A DNA stretch of 64,000 nucleotides from an uncultured Draconibacterium sp. (GCF_913060805.1 NZ_CAJXTC010000004.1:124001-188000); one strand, 5' to 3'. Positions 43,468-52,594 are shown, counted from the first letter of the stretch. A program made the numbers and translations. The notes: generated from the letters alone by a model not told the origin.

Positions 43468-43977
43468 TTAAATCCAGAGTTTTCTGAAAAACCATGCAAA
43501 AAGGAAGGCAGAGCCAAAAATGCCAAGCATGGTCATAAATCCGGCTACCGAAAGCACGGCCATTCCCGAGAGTGCAGCGCCGCTGGTACATCCACGAGCC
43601 AATTGCGCGCCGTACACAAAAAACACGCCTCCCAGAAAAGCAAACAACAGTCGTTTCCCATTCGATATTTTGGGCGATTTTTCAATTTTGAATTTTAAAC
43701 GGCCAGAAATGGCTCCCGAAATAAATCCTCCTAAAAACATGCCGAGCACTTCAAGCGCCAGCCAGCTTTTTAAGGGATTTTTCCCGTCTTCGAAGTATTT
43801 ACTGTAGTACGAAGATTCCATGGCGTGTTGATGGTCAACCGTTTCAACTGCGGCCACCACTGCGTATTTTAATCCGCCGCTGGCTCCCAGTCCGCGCCCA
43901 GAAAAAAACATGGCGCTTAAAAGTACCAGACCAAGCAGCACTCCCGCCAGGTACGGATTCATATATTTCTTTCTCAT
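43468..43977 (-). CDS. YeeE/YedE-type sulfur transporter, N-terminal-like half
   Basis: 169 aa, about four transmembrane segments with a loop (about 45-75) rich in charged residues. GAQLARGCTSGAALSGMAVL contains the conserved cysteine motif (Cys130). First gene of the minus-strand group; 36 bases before the companion half. In full-length homologues the two halves form one ten-helix channel for thiosulfate or sulfide-like ions. Confidence 0.88.
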   Translation of the reverse strand: MRKKYMNPYLAGVLLGLVLLSAMFFSGRGLGASGGLKYAVVAAVETVDHQHAMESSYYSKYFEDGKNPLKSWLALEVLGMFLGGFISGAISGRLKFKIEKSPKISNGKRLLFAFLGGVFFVYGAQLARGCTSGAALSGMAVLSVAGFMTMLGIFGSAFLFAWFFRKLWI

Positions 43978-44162
43978 CGTAGTAAAAGGTTTTGGTTAAA
44001 CTTAACCGGTCACTCTAAAGACAAATTAAGGGAGTTGATTGTTCTATCGTATGGGAATAATTCTCGGTTTATGTTTAAAAATTGTATCTTAATTCGTTCG
44101 GTTTTTGAACAGTCGTTTCAACAACTTTTGGTTTTGGTTGTTTCAACACAAAAAAAGCAAAG

Positions 44163-44591
44163 ATGGAATTAGAGATCAGCAAATATTTCAAGGGAGTTCG
44201 GCCCGGCATTACACTTCCTTCGCCGTTAATGTTGGAAATTCTGAAAGAGGAGGGAATGCGTAAAATGGTGAGCGATCATTACGATCTGGTGGTGCAAAGC
44301 CCGATCAAAGATCTGTTCCCAAAAAATCCGATAGCACTTGAAAAGGCGAAAGAACACTCGGCTGATTTTTTTATTCAGATTTGTGGAGGCCCCGATTATT
44401 TTAACCAAAACCGCGGAAAACCTCAGCTAAACAGAAGGCACCTTCCATTTACAATTACCGCTGAAGCGCGCATCGAGTGGTTGAACTGTTACAGGCAGGT
44501 TTTAAGTAAACTGGATTTGCCTGATGACGTATTGAAATCGTTCTGGAAATACCTTGATGATTTTTCAAAGTGGATGGTGAATAGCCATTGA
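44163..44591 (+). CDS. Truncated-globin-like protein
   Basis: 142 aa. Single-domain globin: HSADFFIQICGGPDYFNQNR, RRHLPFTITAEARIEWLNCY with proximal-His candidate His93, and LPDDVLKSFWKYLDDFSKWM as the last helix. Fits the truncated-globin type family of Bacteroidota, binding O2 or NO through heme. Divergent from the YeeE/YedE genes (185 bases between). A role in redox sensing or NO removal is inferred. Confidence 0.82.
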   Translation: MELEISKYFKGVRPGITLPSPLMLEILKEEGMRKMVSDHYDLVVQSPIKDLFPKNPIALEKAKEHSADFFIQICGGPDYFNQNRGKPQLNRRHLPFTITAEARIEWLNCYRQVLSKLDLPDDVLKSFWKYLDDFSKWMVNSH

Positions 44592-44837
44592 AAGGATTAG
44601 TTATTAAGGATTAGGTGGGAAAGGGATTTAGTGAATGAGTAATTGAGTGAATGAGGTATAACTGTAGAACTTGAACTTCGAATTTTGATTCACGATTTTA
44701 GATTGCAGAAGTGAGAGGGATGCTTCCAGTATACAGTCGCAGTTTACAATTCTACAATTTAGCAATAGAACAATTTGACAGTTTTGCAATTCAGCAATTT
44801 TTCAATCTCATTCAATCTGCATCAATCCTTTTCAATC
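44592..44837. repeat. Dispersed intergenic repeat, copy B
   Basis: From 44692, ACGATTTTAGATTGCAGAAG and GTGAGAGG match copy A at 11044 nearly perfectly, followed by degenerate CAATTTAGCAA repeats up to 44837. The 44592-44690 part is a loose series of GTGAATGAG-like repeats. No gene. Confidence 0.6.
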
Positions 44838-45446
44838 TTACCGCCCCAACCGGTAATACAATGCCAGCGAAATTACGTTATTAAATAGTCCGTTGTGAAA
44901 ATAATAATTGGTTTCTGATTTGTCACTGCTCGGAATAACAGATAGAGCAAAGCGCAGATCAACCGAGGCATGTTCCAGAAAATCAAACTGAAATCCAAGA
45001 AATGGCTGCAAATCGAAGGTGTTAAAGTCCTGTCGGTCGGGTTCCGGAATTTCGCCATCGCTGTTCAATTCTTTCGAGTGGATTAAAACTCCTGGCGCAA
45101 TACCACCAATAATCATACTTCGGTCGTTGGTCCTGAATGCCATAAAAAGCGGAATGTCAATATATCCAAGGCGCATAACGTATTTATCAATGTCGGGTTG
45201 TTTGGGGTCGAATGATCTGCGAGCGCCTTTTTGCGAATATTTAATTTCCATTCCGGCCACAATTGCCGGCGCAATATCGGTTTGCACAAAAAGACCGGCT
45301 AAAATTCCTGCTTTGTGATAGCCTTTCAGATTATCACCTTCTACCTGAGTTCCGTTAAATCCTGCAATTATTCCTGCATCAAAACGCTGGGCAACAACAA
45401 GATTTGCAATTAAAAGAAATCCTAAGGCAACAAATATCCGCTTCAT
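44838..45446 (-). CDS. PorT-like outer-membrane beta-barrel protein
   Basis: 202 aa. Signal peptide (MKRIFVALGFLLIANLVVAQ) and eight or so amphipathic strands: RFDAGIIAGFNGTQVEGDN, AGMEIKYSQKGARR, RLGYIDIPLFMAFRT, ISLALYYRLGR. Belongs to the 'outer membrane protein beta-barrel' (OMP_b-brl_2, PorT) family; role unknown. Its ATG directly follows the sirtuin stop (45447), so the pair is translationally coupled. Confidence 0.8.
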   Translation of the reverse strand: MKRIFVALGFLLIANLVVAQRFDAGIIAGFNGTQVEGDNLKGYHKAGILAGLFVQTDIAPAIVAGMEIKYSQKGARRSFDPKQPDIDKYVMRLGYIDIPLFMAFRTNDRSMIIGGIAPGVLIHSKELNSDGEIPEPDRQDFNTFDLQPFLGFQFDFLEHASVDLRFALSVIPSSDKSETNYYFHNGLFNNVISLALYYRLGR

Positions 45447-46136
45447 TTATTTCAGTTTTTCCAGTTCCTCTTTTAAAATCTCAACCCCAATTTCAGCTTT
45501 TTTCTCAATATACGTAACATTTTCGTGATAAACTTCCGGCCGGCTGGGGTCGATAACAAAAATTGGTGTTCCTTTTCGCACGTAGTTTACCAAACTTGCC
45601 GCAGGATAAACCGCCAGCGAAGTGCCAATTACCACCAGAATATCGGCTTGCTGAACAATACCAATAGCATTTGGAATTTCGGGAACAGCTTCACCAAACC
45701 AAACAATATGTGGTCGCAACTGACTTCCTTTTTCACAACAATCACCCAGTTTGAGCTCCCAATTTTCGAGTTCGTAAATCAAATACGAATCCAGCGTGCT
45801 TCGGGCTTTCATCAACTCGCCATGTAAATGCGTAACTTTTGTACTTCCGGCCCGCTCGTGCAGATTGTCAACATTTTGAGTTACTACCTGCACATCAAAC
45901 CATTTTTCCAGCTCTGCAATTCCGCGATGTCCGCCGTTGGGCTGCGCTTCAAAAAGTTGCTTTCGGCGTTCGTTGTAAAACCGCAAAACAAGTTCCGGGT
46001 CGCGCTCCCACGCTTCGGGAGTGGCAACTTTGGTAACATCATATTGCTCCCAAATTCCACCCATATCGCGAAATGTTTTTAATCCGCTTTCCTGGCTCAT
46101 GCCGGCTCCCGAAAGAACTACCAATTTTTTCATCAT
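45447..46136 (-). CDS. cobB: NAD-dependent protein deacylase, sirtuin class III
   Basis: 229 aa (start at 46136; the next codon is also ATG). VVLSGAGMSQESGLKTFRD binds NAD, VVTQNVDNLHERAG and HLHGE (catalytic His) complete the active site; RFYNERRKQLFEAQPNGGH contains the Y/R pair for short dicarboxylic acyl-lysines, so desuccinylase-type activity is possible. The zinc Cys tetrad is missing (only CCEK), typical of the Bacteroidota version. Divergent from dnaG. Confidence 0.92.
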   Translation of the reverse strand: MMKKLVVLSGAGMSQESGLKTFRDMGGIWEQYDVTKVATPEAWERDPELVLRFYNERRKQLFEAQPNGGHRGIAELEKWFDVQVVTQNVDNLHERAGSTKVTHLHGELMKARSTLDSYLIYELENWELKLGDCCEKGSQLRPHIVWFGEAVPEIPNAIGIVQQADILVVIGTSLAVYPAASLVNYVRKGTPIFVIDPSRPEVYHENVTYIEKKAEIGVEILKEELEKLK

Positions 46137-46277
46137 TAAAATATTCGATCAACGTTAAATGTACAATTAATAACAATCCCATTCAAATCGGGGCTGATAA
46201 TCTGATGCTTATTTGAAGCGGCTTTTAATTGTGGATATAATTCGGCTTAAAAGGTGCTCGTTTCATGCTATTTCTGA

Positions 46278-46285
46278 TATTTTTG
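46278..46285 (+). promoter_or_regulatory. Promoter -7 element immediately before dnaG
   Basis: TATTTTTG matches TAnnTTTG but ends only 5 bases before the dnaG ATG at 46291. If used, the mRNA would be leaderless or nearly so. Confidence 0.35.
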
Positions 46286-46290
46286 TACTG

Positions 46291-48246
46291 ATGATTGATC
46301 ATGCGACGATAGACCGGATTATTGATGCTGCGGAAATTTCAGACGTAGTTGGCGATTTTGTTACACTCCGAAAACGGGGTGTGAACATGCTTGGTTTGTG
46401 CCCGTTTCACAACGAGAAAACGCCATCATTTACCGTGTCGCCGGCCAAAGGAATTTTTAAATGTTTCGGGTGTGGAAAGGGAGGAAACTCGGTGAACTTT
46501 ATTATGGAGCACGAGAATCTCACCTATCCCGAGGCGCTGAAATGGCTGGCAAAAAAATACAATATAGAGGTTCGGGAGGAAGAGGAAACTGAAGAGCAAA
46601 AGCAGCTGAAAGATTCGCGCGAAAGTTTGATGATCGTTTCCGGTTTTGCCCAGAAATATTTTACCCGTTATTTGTGGGAAGAAAACGAGGGAAGAACCAT
46701 TGGACTGGGCTACTTTCGCGAGCGTAGTTTTCGTGATGATATTCTGAAAAAGTTCGAAGTTGGTTTTGCCCCTGATGGGAAAACACCATTTACCGAAGCT
46801 GCACAAAAACAAGGTTATAAACTCGATTTTCTGGAGAAAACGGGTTTAACCATAAAACGCGACGACTGGTTGCGCGACCGATTTGCAGGGCGTGTAATGT
46901 TCCCAATTCATAACCTGGCCGGGCGCGTAATTGCCTTTGGTGGCCGCATTCTGACAAACGATAAAAAAACGGCGAAATATCTGAATTCGCCCGAATCGGA
47001 TATTTACCACAAAAGCCGGGTGTTGTACGGAATTTATCAGGCCAAACGCGAGATGACGCGAACCGATAAATGTTACCTGGTTGAAGGTTATACCGATGTA
47101 ATGTCGTTGCACCAGGTAGGCATCGAAAACGTAGTTGCTTCGTCGGGAACTTCGCTAACACCCGATCAAATCCGCATGGTACGCCGTTTTACGCCGAACA
47201 TTACCATTATTTACGATGGCGATGCAGCAGGAATAAAAGCGTCGTTGCGTGGAATCGATATGGTGCTGGAAGAAGGCATGAACGTAAAAGTGCTTCCCTT
47301 GCCCGATGGCGAGGACCCTGATTCGTTCGCTAAAAAAATGGGCGCTTCCGGTTTCCAGGAATACATGGAGCAAAATGAGACCGACTTCATTCAGTTTAAA
47401 ACTCGCCTGCTTTTAAAAAGTACCGAGAATGATCCGGTTGCCAAAGCGCGCCTGATCTCTGATGTTATCCGCTCGGTTTCTGTAATTCCTGATTCCATTA
47501 CCCGCTCGGTGTATATTAAAGAATGTAGCCGTTTGCTTGGTGTTGCCGAGGAAGTGTTGTACACCGAGGTCAGGAAACAAAAACACCAACAAACCGAGGA
47601 GTTCCGCAAAAGGGAATTTCGCGAGAAAAATCGCAGACAGGCAGCTCCTCCGCAAGCTCCTCAGGAAGAACCTGCAGTTCGTCCGGTGAAACTTTTGGTG
47701 GAAGAACTGGAGTTTTTACGTTTTCTGTTGAAATATTGTACAACCGATTTGTTTGAAGAGGAGGATGAGGAAACCCACGAAACCCGCACTTTGTCGGTTG
47801 GCGAGTTTATGATCGACGAGCTGGAAGTTGATGAGCTGGTGTCGGAAAATCCGCTGTTTAAAAAGGTGTTTTACGAAGTTCGTGAGAATTTGTACAAAGA
47901 GAATTTCGACCCGTGGAAACACTTTGTTTACCACCCCGATGCTTCGATGAGCAAGTTTGCAACCGATTTGCTTTCGGAAAAATATACCGAAAGTAAACGC
48001 TGGACCAAAGCCGGTGCTTTTACCGAAAAAGAGGAGGATATTTTGGATATTCTCATTCCGAGGATCGTGAACGAATACAAACTGCGGAAAATAAAAATGA
48101 TGATGGCCGAGATTGAAAAGGCCATTGACAAAGCAGCAGCCGACAACGATTTTGATAAAGTGATTGAAGAACAATCGATATATATGAACCTGAAACGGGC
48201 TGAAAAAGAGTTAGCTAAAAGCCTTGGCAGCCGAACCATAAATTAA
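46291..48246 (+). CDS. dnaG: DNA primase
   Basis: 651 aa from ATG 46291, chosen because MIDHATIDRIIDAAEISDVV is the usual Bacteroidota N-terminus; an in-frame TTG 78 bases earlier adds nonconserved residues. It makes RNA primers at the replication fork. N-terminal CHC2 zinc finger (CPFHNEKTPSFTVS to FKCFGCGKGGN), the Toprim core (YLVEGYTDVMSLHQ, IIYDGDAAG), and a C-terminal helicase-interacting region. Followed 4 bases later by a PNPOx-like gene, so these share a transcript. Confidence 0.97.
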   Translation: MIDHATIDRIIDAAEISDVVGDFVTLRKRGVNMLGLCPFHNEKTPSFTVSPAKGIFKCFGCGKGGNSVNFIMEHENLTYPEALKWLAKKYNIEVREEEETEEQKQLKDSRESLMIVSGFAQKYFTRYLWEENEGRTIGLGYFRERSFRDDILKKFEVGFAPDGKTPFTEAAQKQGYKLDFLEKTGLTIKRDDWLRDRFAGRVMFPIHNLAGRVIAFGGRILTNDKKTAKYLNSPESDIYHKSRVLYGIYQAKREMTRTDKCYLVEGYTDVMSLHQVGIENVVASSGTSLTPDQIRMVRRFTPNITIIYDGDAAGIKASLRGIDMVLEEGMNVKVLPLPDGEDPDSFAKKMGASGFQEYMEQNETDFIQFKTRLLLKSTENDPVAKARLISDVIRSVSVIPDSITRSVYIKECSRLLGVAEEVLYTEVRKQKHQQTEEFRKREFREKNRRQAAPPQAPQEEPAVRPVKLLVEELEFLRFLLKYCTTDLFEEEDEETHETRTLSVGEFMIDELEVDELVSENPLFKKVFYEVRENLYKENFDPWKHFVYHPDASMSKFATDLLSEKYTESKRWTKAGAFTEKEEDILDILIPRIVNEYKLRKIKMMMAEIEKAIDKAAADNDFDKVIEEQSIYMNLKRAEKELAKSLGSRTIN

Positions 48247-48250
48247 CGAT

Positions 48251-48733
48251 ATGCGAACAAATTTTATCGAAGACCGCAAAGAAATCGACGAAGTAATCCG
48301 CGCCTGCAAAACCTGTTATTTTGCCATGTCGGTGGATGATAAACCTTATGTTTTGCCGCTAAATTTTGCTTTGGAAGGCGATACAATTATTTTGCATTCG
48401 GCTCCGGAAGGTCGCATGTGGGAAACCATACAGAAAAATCCACAGGTGTGCATAAACTGGACCTTGGGCGAAGAACTGGCCTGGCAGGATGTGCGTGTTG
48501 GTTGTAGCTACCGGGTAAAATCGAAAACGGTAAATGTGGAAGGCAAAGTGGAATTCATAGATGATTTTGATGAAAAGTACCGTTGTCTCGGCTTGCTAAT
48601 GAAACAATACAGCGACCGCGAATTTAAATTCGGTACACCGGCGGTAAAAAATGTCGGTATTTTTAAAGTTCATATTGAAAATATTACAGGGAAAGAGTTT
48701 GGCGCAAAAGCTGTAACGCCCTGGAATTCATAA
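48251..48733 (+). CDS. Pyridoxamine 5'-phosphate oxidase-like flavin-binding protein
   Basis: 160 aa. FYDDR-like start (NFIEDRKEIDEVIRACKTCY), PYVLPLNFALEGDTIILHSA, VCINWTLGEELAWQDVRV and FKFGTPAVKNVGIFKVHIEN fit the NimA/PNPOx-like split-barrel family that binds FMN or F420. Likely a flavin reductase or nitro-reductase; some relatives confer nitroimidazole tolerance. Between dnaG and an epimerase, with very short gaps. Confidence 0.85.
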   Translation: MRTNFIEDRKEIDEVIRACKTCYFAMSVDDKPYVLPLNFALEGDTIILHSAPEGRMWETIQKNPQVCINWTLGEELAWQDVRVGCSYRVKSKTVNVEGKVEFIDDFDEKYRCLGLLMKQYSDREFKFGTPAVKNVGIFKVHIENITGKEFGAKAVTPWNS

Positions 48734-48742
48734 AATAAATCA

Positions 48743-49765
48743 ATGATTTTTGTAACAGGAGGTACCGGGTTGGTTGGAGCTCATTTATTGTATGAGCTTT
48801 GTAAAGCGGGCAAAAAAGTTCGGGCTTTAAAACGCCAAACAAGCAATTTGGAGCAGGTTAAAAAAACTTTTGCCTATTACACCGATGATGCTCAACAGTT
48901 GTTCGATACCATTGAATGGGTGGACGGCGACATCCTGGATTATTTCTCACTCGAAAAATTATTGAAGGACGTAACAGAGATCTATCATTGTGCGGCTATC
49001 GTTTCATTCGAAAGCAAAGAACGGCAACGGATGATCTCAAATAACGTGGAGGGAACTGCTAATCTTGTTGATGCGGCCATCGAAAATGGTGTGAAAAAGA
49101 TTTGCCATGTAAGTTCCATTGCTGCGTTGGGAAAAATGCAAAATGGTGCTCCGGTTACGGAAGAAACCAACTGGGTACCATCGAAAAAGAACTCGGCTTA
49201 CTCGGAAAGTAAATTTTATTCTGAAACCGAAATCTGGCGCGGAATTGAAGAAGGATTGGATGCCATTATCGTAAATCCGTCGATTATTTTTGGCCCGGCA
49301 AACTGGGAGAGCGGAAGTGCAAAGATCTTCAAAACCATTTGGGATGGAATGAAATTTTATACCAGAGGAGTTACCGGTTTTGTAGATGTTTTTGATGTTG
49401 TACGCCCGATGATAAAATTGATGGAAGCCGAAAATTTTGAAAACTGCAAAAACCAGCGCTATATTTTGAGTGCCGAGAATTTAAGTTATCAGCAGGTGTT
49501 TACGCAAATTGCTGAAGCATTGCAAAAACCAAAGCCAACGATTTGGGCCAGCGATTTTTTGATGGGTTTTGTATGGCGGGCAGCTACTTTTGCCAGCTGG
49601 TTTACACGTAAACCATCGTTAATTACCCGCGAAGCAGCAACGGGCCGTAATGCTGTTAATAATTTCGATGGTTCGAAAATTACCCGAATGACGGGTTACG
49701 AATATCTTTCGATTGCAGAGTCAATCAAAAAAACGGCCGGCTTTCTGAAAGCGGATATGAACTAA
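48743..49765 (+). CDS. NAD-dependent epimerase/dehydratase (extended SDR)
   Basis: 340 aa. Rossmann motif IFVTGGTGLVGAHLLYELCK, then VNPSIIFGPANWESG, and active-site YSESKFYSE (Tyr-x-x-x-Lys) with upstream Ser in HVSSIAAL. It resembles dihydroflavonol-reductase-like SDRs. Substrate unknown. Third gene of the dnaG transcript; terminator at 49779-49805. Confidence 0.88.
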   Translation: MIFVTGGTGLVGAHLLYELCKAGKKVRALKRQTSNLEQVKKTFAYYTDDAQQLFDTIEWVDGDILDYFSLEKLLKDVTEIYHCAAIVSFESKERQRMISNNVEGTANLVDAAIENGVKKICHVSSIAALGKMQNGAPVTEETNWVPSKKNSAYSESKFYSETEIWRGIEEGLDAIIVNPSIIFGPANWESGSAKIFKTIWDGMKFYTRGVTGFVDVFDVVRPMIKLMEAENFENCKNQRYILSAENLSYQQVFTQIAEALQKPKPTIWASDFLMGFVWRAATFASWFTRKPSLITREAATGRNAVNNFDGSKITRMTGYEYLSIAESIKKTAGFLKADMN

Positions 49766-49778
49766 TTTCCGGAAAAAG

Positions 49779-49805
49779 AAAAAGGCAGGTGAACCCCGCC
49801 TTTTT
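49779..49805 (+). terminator. Terminator after the SDR gene
   Basis: AAAAAGGC (49779-49786) pairs with GCCTTTTT (49798-49805), continuing through GG/CC; T run included. Confidence 0.8.
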
Positions 49806-50346
49806 AAAACTCTAATTTTTTATCATTCCTAATGAATGCCCAAATTCAATAAAAGTCTTCCCAAACTTTTATTGCGATGCAATGGTATAGTTATCTACTT
49901 CTTCAACAAGTAGTATTTTAACTCATTTTCAGCCCTGTAACCTCGCAAAAGGGCACAAATGGGCAACTCTTCGTCCACAAAAAGCTGCCCATAATAAAAA
50001 CAAAAAGATAAAAAATAAGGGTTTGTATCCGCCAAAGTATATTGTTGTTTATTAATTTCCAAATATTTCAACGAAAAAGTGGTAGAAAACGGGTTAATGA
50101 GAATCATTTTAGCTTACAGCTGAACATAAAGTAATGATTTATCTAAAATGTTAATATCGGCTGCTAGTGCGAATAAAGAAAAGAATGGAATTAACAAAGT
50201 CTTATTCGTAGTTTGTTTTGTTTAACGTAATTGAAGAATTTGGGCCTGTACTTTTTGATGTTTTTAAAGGCTTTTGGAACGATGATTTCAGGTAGTTTTT
50301 ATAAATTTATAAGAACCAAATAGGTGACAATAATGTTTCGAAAATT
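49806..50346. other. Intergenic region without a recognisable gene
   Basis: About 540 bases. It contains an inverted repeat CAATAAAAG/CTTTTATTG (49847-49855, 49866-49874) and otherwise AT-rich sequence. A 70-codon minus frame at 49895-50107 looks non-coding. I find no clear promoter for the yedK-like gene. Confidence 0.6.
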
Positions 50347-51102
50347 ATGTGTTACGATATAAAAACCAAGGTTGAAGCAGCATTAAAACGGGCGCGGCAT
50401 TACGGCAACGAAGAAGCTATACAAATGCTGATCGAACAGTTTCGTCCACATCTGGAGGAGGAGTTTTTTCATGTTTCGGGTTTCGAGCATCCTAAAATGT
50501 TGATTTATACCAGCGAGAATTTTGAATTGCCGGCCATTGCAAGTTGGGGGCTCATTCCATTTTGGGTGAAAAGCGAACAGCAACAACTCGATATCTGGAA
50601 TAAAACGATTAATGCGCGCGGCGAAAGTATTTTTGAAAAACCTTCATTTCGAACCTCAGCGAAGTCGAAACGCTGTTTGGTTTATATCGATGGTTTTTTC
50701 GAGCATCACCATTTTGGCGGCAAAAAGTATCCGTTTTATATCCAACGGGTGGACGGTGAGCCCATTGTTTTAGGTGGTTTGTGGGATGAATGGACAAACA
50801 AAGCAACGGGAGAAGTGGTGAACTCGTTTACTATTGTTACCACCAAAGCCAATTCACTAATGAAAAAGATCCACAACAATCCGAAACTTCAAGAAGCACG
50901 AATGCCGCTGATTCTCAATGAGGAAGAGGCGGATCAATGGCTGAACGGATCTTCTGTTCAGGCAAAATCAATGATCCAACCGGCTGCCGATGGTTTGTTA
51001 AAAGCGCACACTGTTAGGCGATTGCGTGGCAAAGAAGCCGTTGGCAATTCACCCGAAGCGATCGAGGAGTTTATTTATCCCGAACTTAAATTCAGAGCTT
51101 AA
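50347..51102 (+). CDS. yedK: SOS response-associated peptidase (HMCES/YedK, SRAP)
   Basis: 251 aa. Begins MCYD: Cys2, exposed after Met removal, forms a thiazolidine crosslink with abasic sites in single-stranded DNA. Other conserved elements: INARGE, GFFEHHHFGGKKYPF (Glu), IHNNPKLQEARMPLIL (His). It protects AP sites and may self-cleave. A slightly extended N-terminus and basic insertion around 12-35. Converges with GHL10 with an 11-base overlap. Confidence 0.93.
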   Translation: MCYDIKTKVEAALKRARHYGNEEAIQMLIEQFRPHLEEEFFHVSGFEHPKMLIYTSENFELPAIASWGLIPFWVKSEQQQLDIWNKTINARGESIFEKPSFRTSAKSKRCLVYIDGFFEHHHFGGKKYPFYIQRVDGEPIVLGGLWDEWTNKATGEVVNSFTIVTTKANSLMKKIHNNPKLQEARMPLILNEEEADQWLNGSSVQAKSMIQPAADGLLKAHTVRRLRGKEAVGNSPEAIEEFIYPELKFRA

Positions 51103-52594
51103 CTTTTACCGGAACACTCAGTCTGCTTTCGTTGCTTAAACGATCGAGTACTGAAATGCGAACCTCGTATTTTTTCTTTTTCCGGTTTATGCGGTCAAAT
51201 TTAATTTCCTGATCTTTTGTAATGCTGTAAATATATTTGCAGTTATCCGGATCGAACTTTTCTCCTTCTTCATTCATGTAGAGCACATAACTCCACGCCT
51301 TGTCCATTTCGTTTTGGGTTTCGGCAGGTGTCCATTTTACTTTTCGTCCACTCTTTTTAACTTTTGCAATGGCTTGTGGTGCCTGATTATCGAGCCACGG
51401 CATTGGCGGAACAATTGCCGGAGATTTGTAATAGTCTAGTTTTAAACTGTCTTGTAATCCAAGCAGATCGCCATTAAACCATTTACTGCTGTAAAACGAC
51501 GAACCCTGAATTTCGGGTATCGAACGCAATATTCGTATTTGTTTTGTCAGCTGGTCTGGCTCAGTCCACTCTTTGGTTTGCGAAGTGCTGCTTACTTTAT
51601 AAGGTGCCTGCCCAATGTACATCGCGCGGCCGTATGCATGATCTTTCCACCAGTTGGCCAACAGTTGAAAATCGACAGTTGGGTGCCCAATTTGCCAGTA
51701 CAGTTGCGGCAATGTATAATCGATCCAGCCTTCTTTTTGCCATTTTATAATGTTGGCATACAATTGGTCGTAATTTGTTGTCCCGGCTTTTGTGTCGGAA
51801 CCCATCGGATCGTCGGTTTTATTGCGCCACACGCCAAACGGACTGATACCAAATTTAACCCAGGGTTTTGTGGCTTTAATCGAGTCGTTCAGCATTTTAA
51901 TGGTTATGTCCACATTTTCGCGGCGCCAGTCGGCTTTATTTTCTGCAGTAAATCCACGGTTGTAGAGTTTGAACGAAGTGGTATCGGGGAATTCTTCTTT
52001 TAACGGATAAGGGTAAAAATAGTCGTCGAAATGAATGGCATCCACATCATACCGCTTTACAATGTCTTGCACCACGTCGGTAACAAATTCGCGGGCTTGT
52101 GGTAATCCCGGGTCGAAATACAAGCGGGTGCCATATTTTAAAATCCATTCAGGATGACGAAATGCAATGTGATCGATTGATAGCGGATCGTCGAGTTTTT
52201 GTGCCACACGGTAAGGATTTAACCAGGCGTGCAATTCCATTCCTCGTTTGTGGCATTCTTCGATCCAAAACTTCAGCGGATCGTAAAAAGGCAGCGGTGC
52301 CTGTCCCTGTACACCGGTGAGGTAACGCGACCACGGCTCCAAATCCGACTGATAAAAAGCATCGGCAGCCGGGCGTACCTGCAAAATAATGGCATTCATG
52401 CCCAAACTTTTATGTAAATTTAAAATATCGACGATTTCCCTTTTTTGAGCATCCGTGCTTAATCCGGGTTTCGAAGGCCAGTCGATGTTTACAACGGTAG
52501 CAACCCAAACGGCTCTGAATTCGTATTTAGGTTGGGAAAAGGTATTGAGAGAATACAACAGGCAAGCTGTAAGAAGGAATAGTAGCTTTTTCAT
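51092..52594 (-). CDS. Family 10-like glycosyl hydrolase (GHL10/DUF187)
   Basis: 500 aa. Signal peptide (LLFLLTACLLYSLNTFSQ). Conserved core: FRAVWVATVVNIDWPSKPG, LGMNAIILQVRPAADAFYQS, AWLNPYRV, VDAIHFDDYFYPYPL, FGISPFGVWRNK and a fibronectin-like C-terminus. DUF187/GHL10 proteins are exported TIM-barrel hydrolases, thought to act on cell-wall or related glycans. The convergent end overlaps yedK by 11 bases. Confidence 0.9.
   Translation of the reverse strand: MKKLLFLLTACLLYSLNTFSQPKYEFRAVWVATVVNIDWPSKPGLSTDAQKREIVDILNLHKSLGMNAIILQVRPAADAFYQSDLEPWSRYLTGVQGQAPLPFYDPLKFWIEECHKRGMELHAWLNPYRVAQKLDDPLSIDHIAFRHPEWILKYGTRLYFDPGLPQAREFVTDVVQDIVKRYDVDAIHFDDYFYPYPLKEEFPDTTSFKLYNRGFTAENKADWRRENVDITIKMLNDSIKATKPWVKFGISPFGVWRNKTDDPMGSDTKAGTTNYDQLYANIIKWQKEGWIDYTLPQLYWQIGHPTVDFQLLANWWKDHAYGRAMYIGQAPYKVSSTSQTKEWTEPDQLTKQIRILRSIPEIQGSSFYSSKWFNGDLLGLQDSLKLDYYKSPAIVPPMPWLDNQAPQAIAKVKKSGRKVKWTPAETQNEMDKAWSYVLYMNEEGEKFDPDNCKYIYSITKDQEIKFDRINRKKKKYEVRISVLDRLSNESRLSVPVKVKL

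Noticed and set aside
49895-50107. 70-codon minus-strand frame in an AT-rich gap
   Set aside because: No start context, no family similarity, aromatic-rich low-complexity; likely chance.
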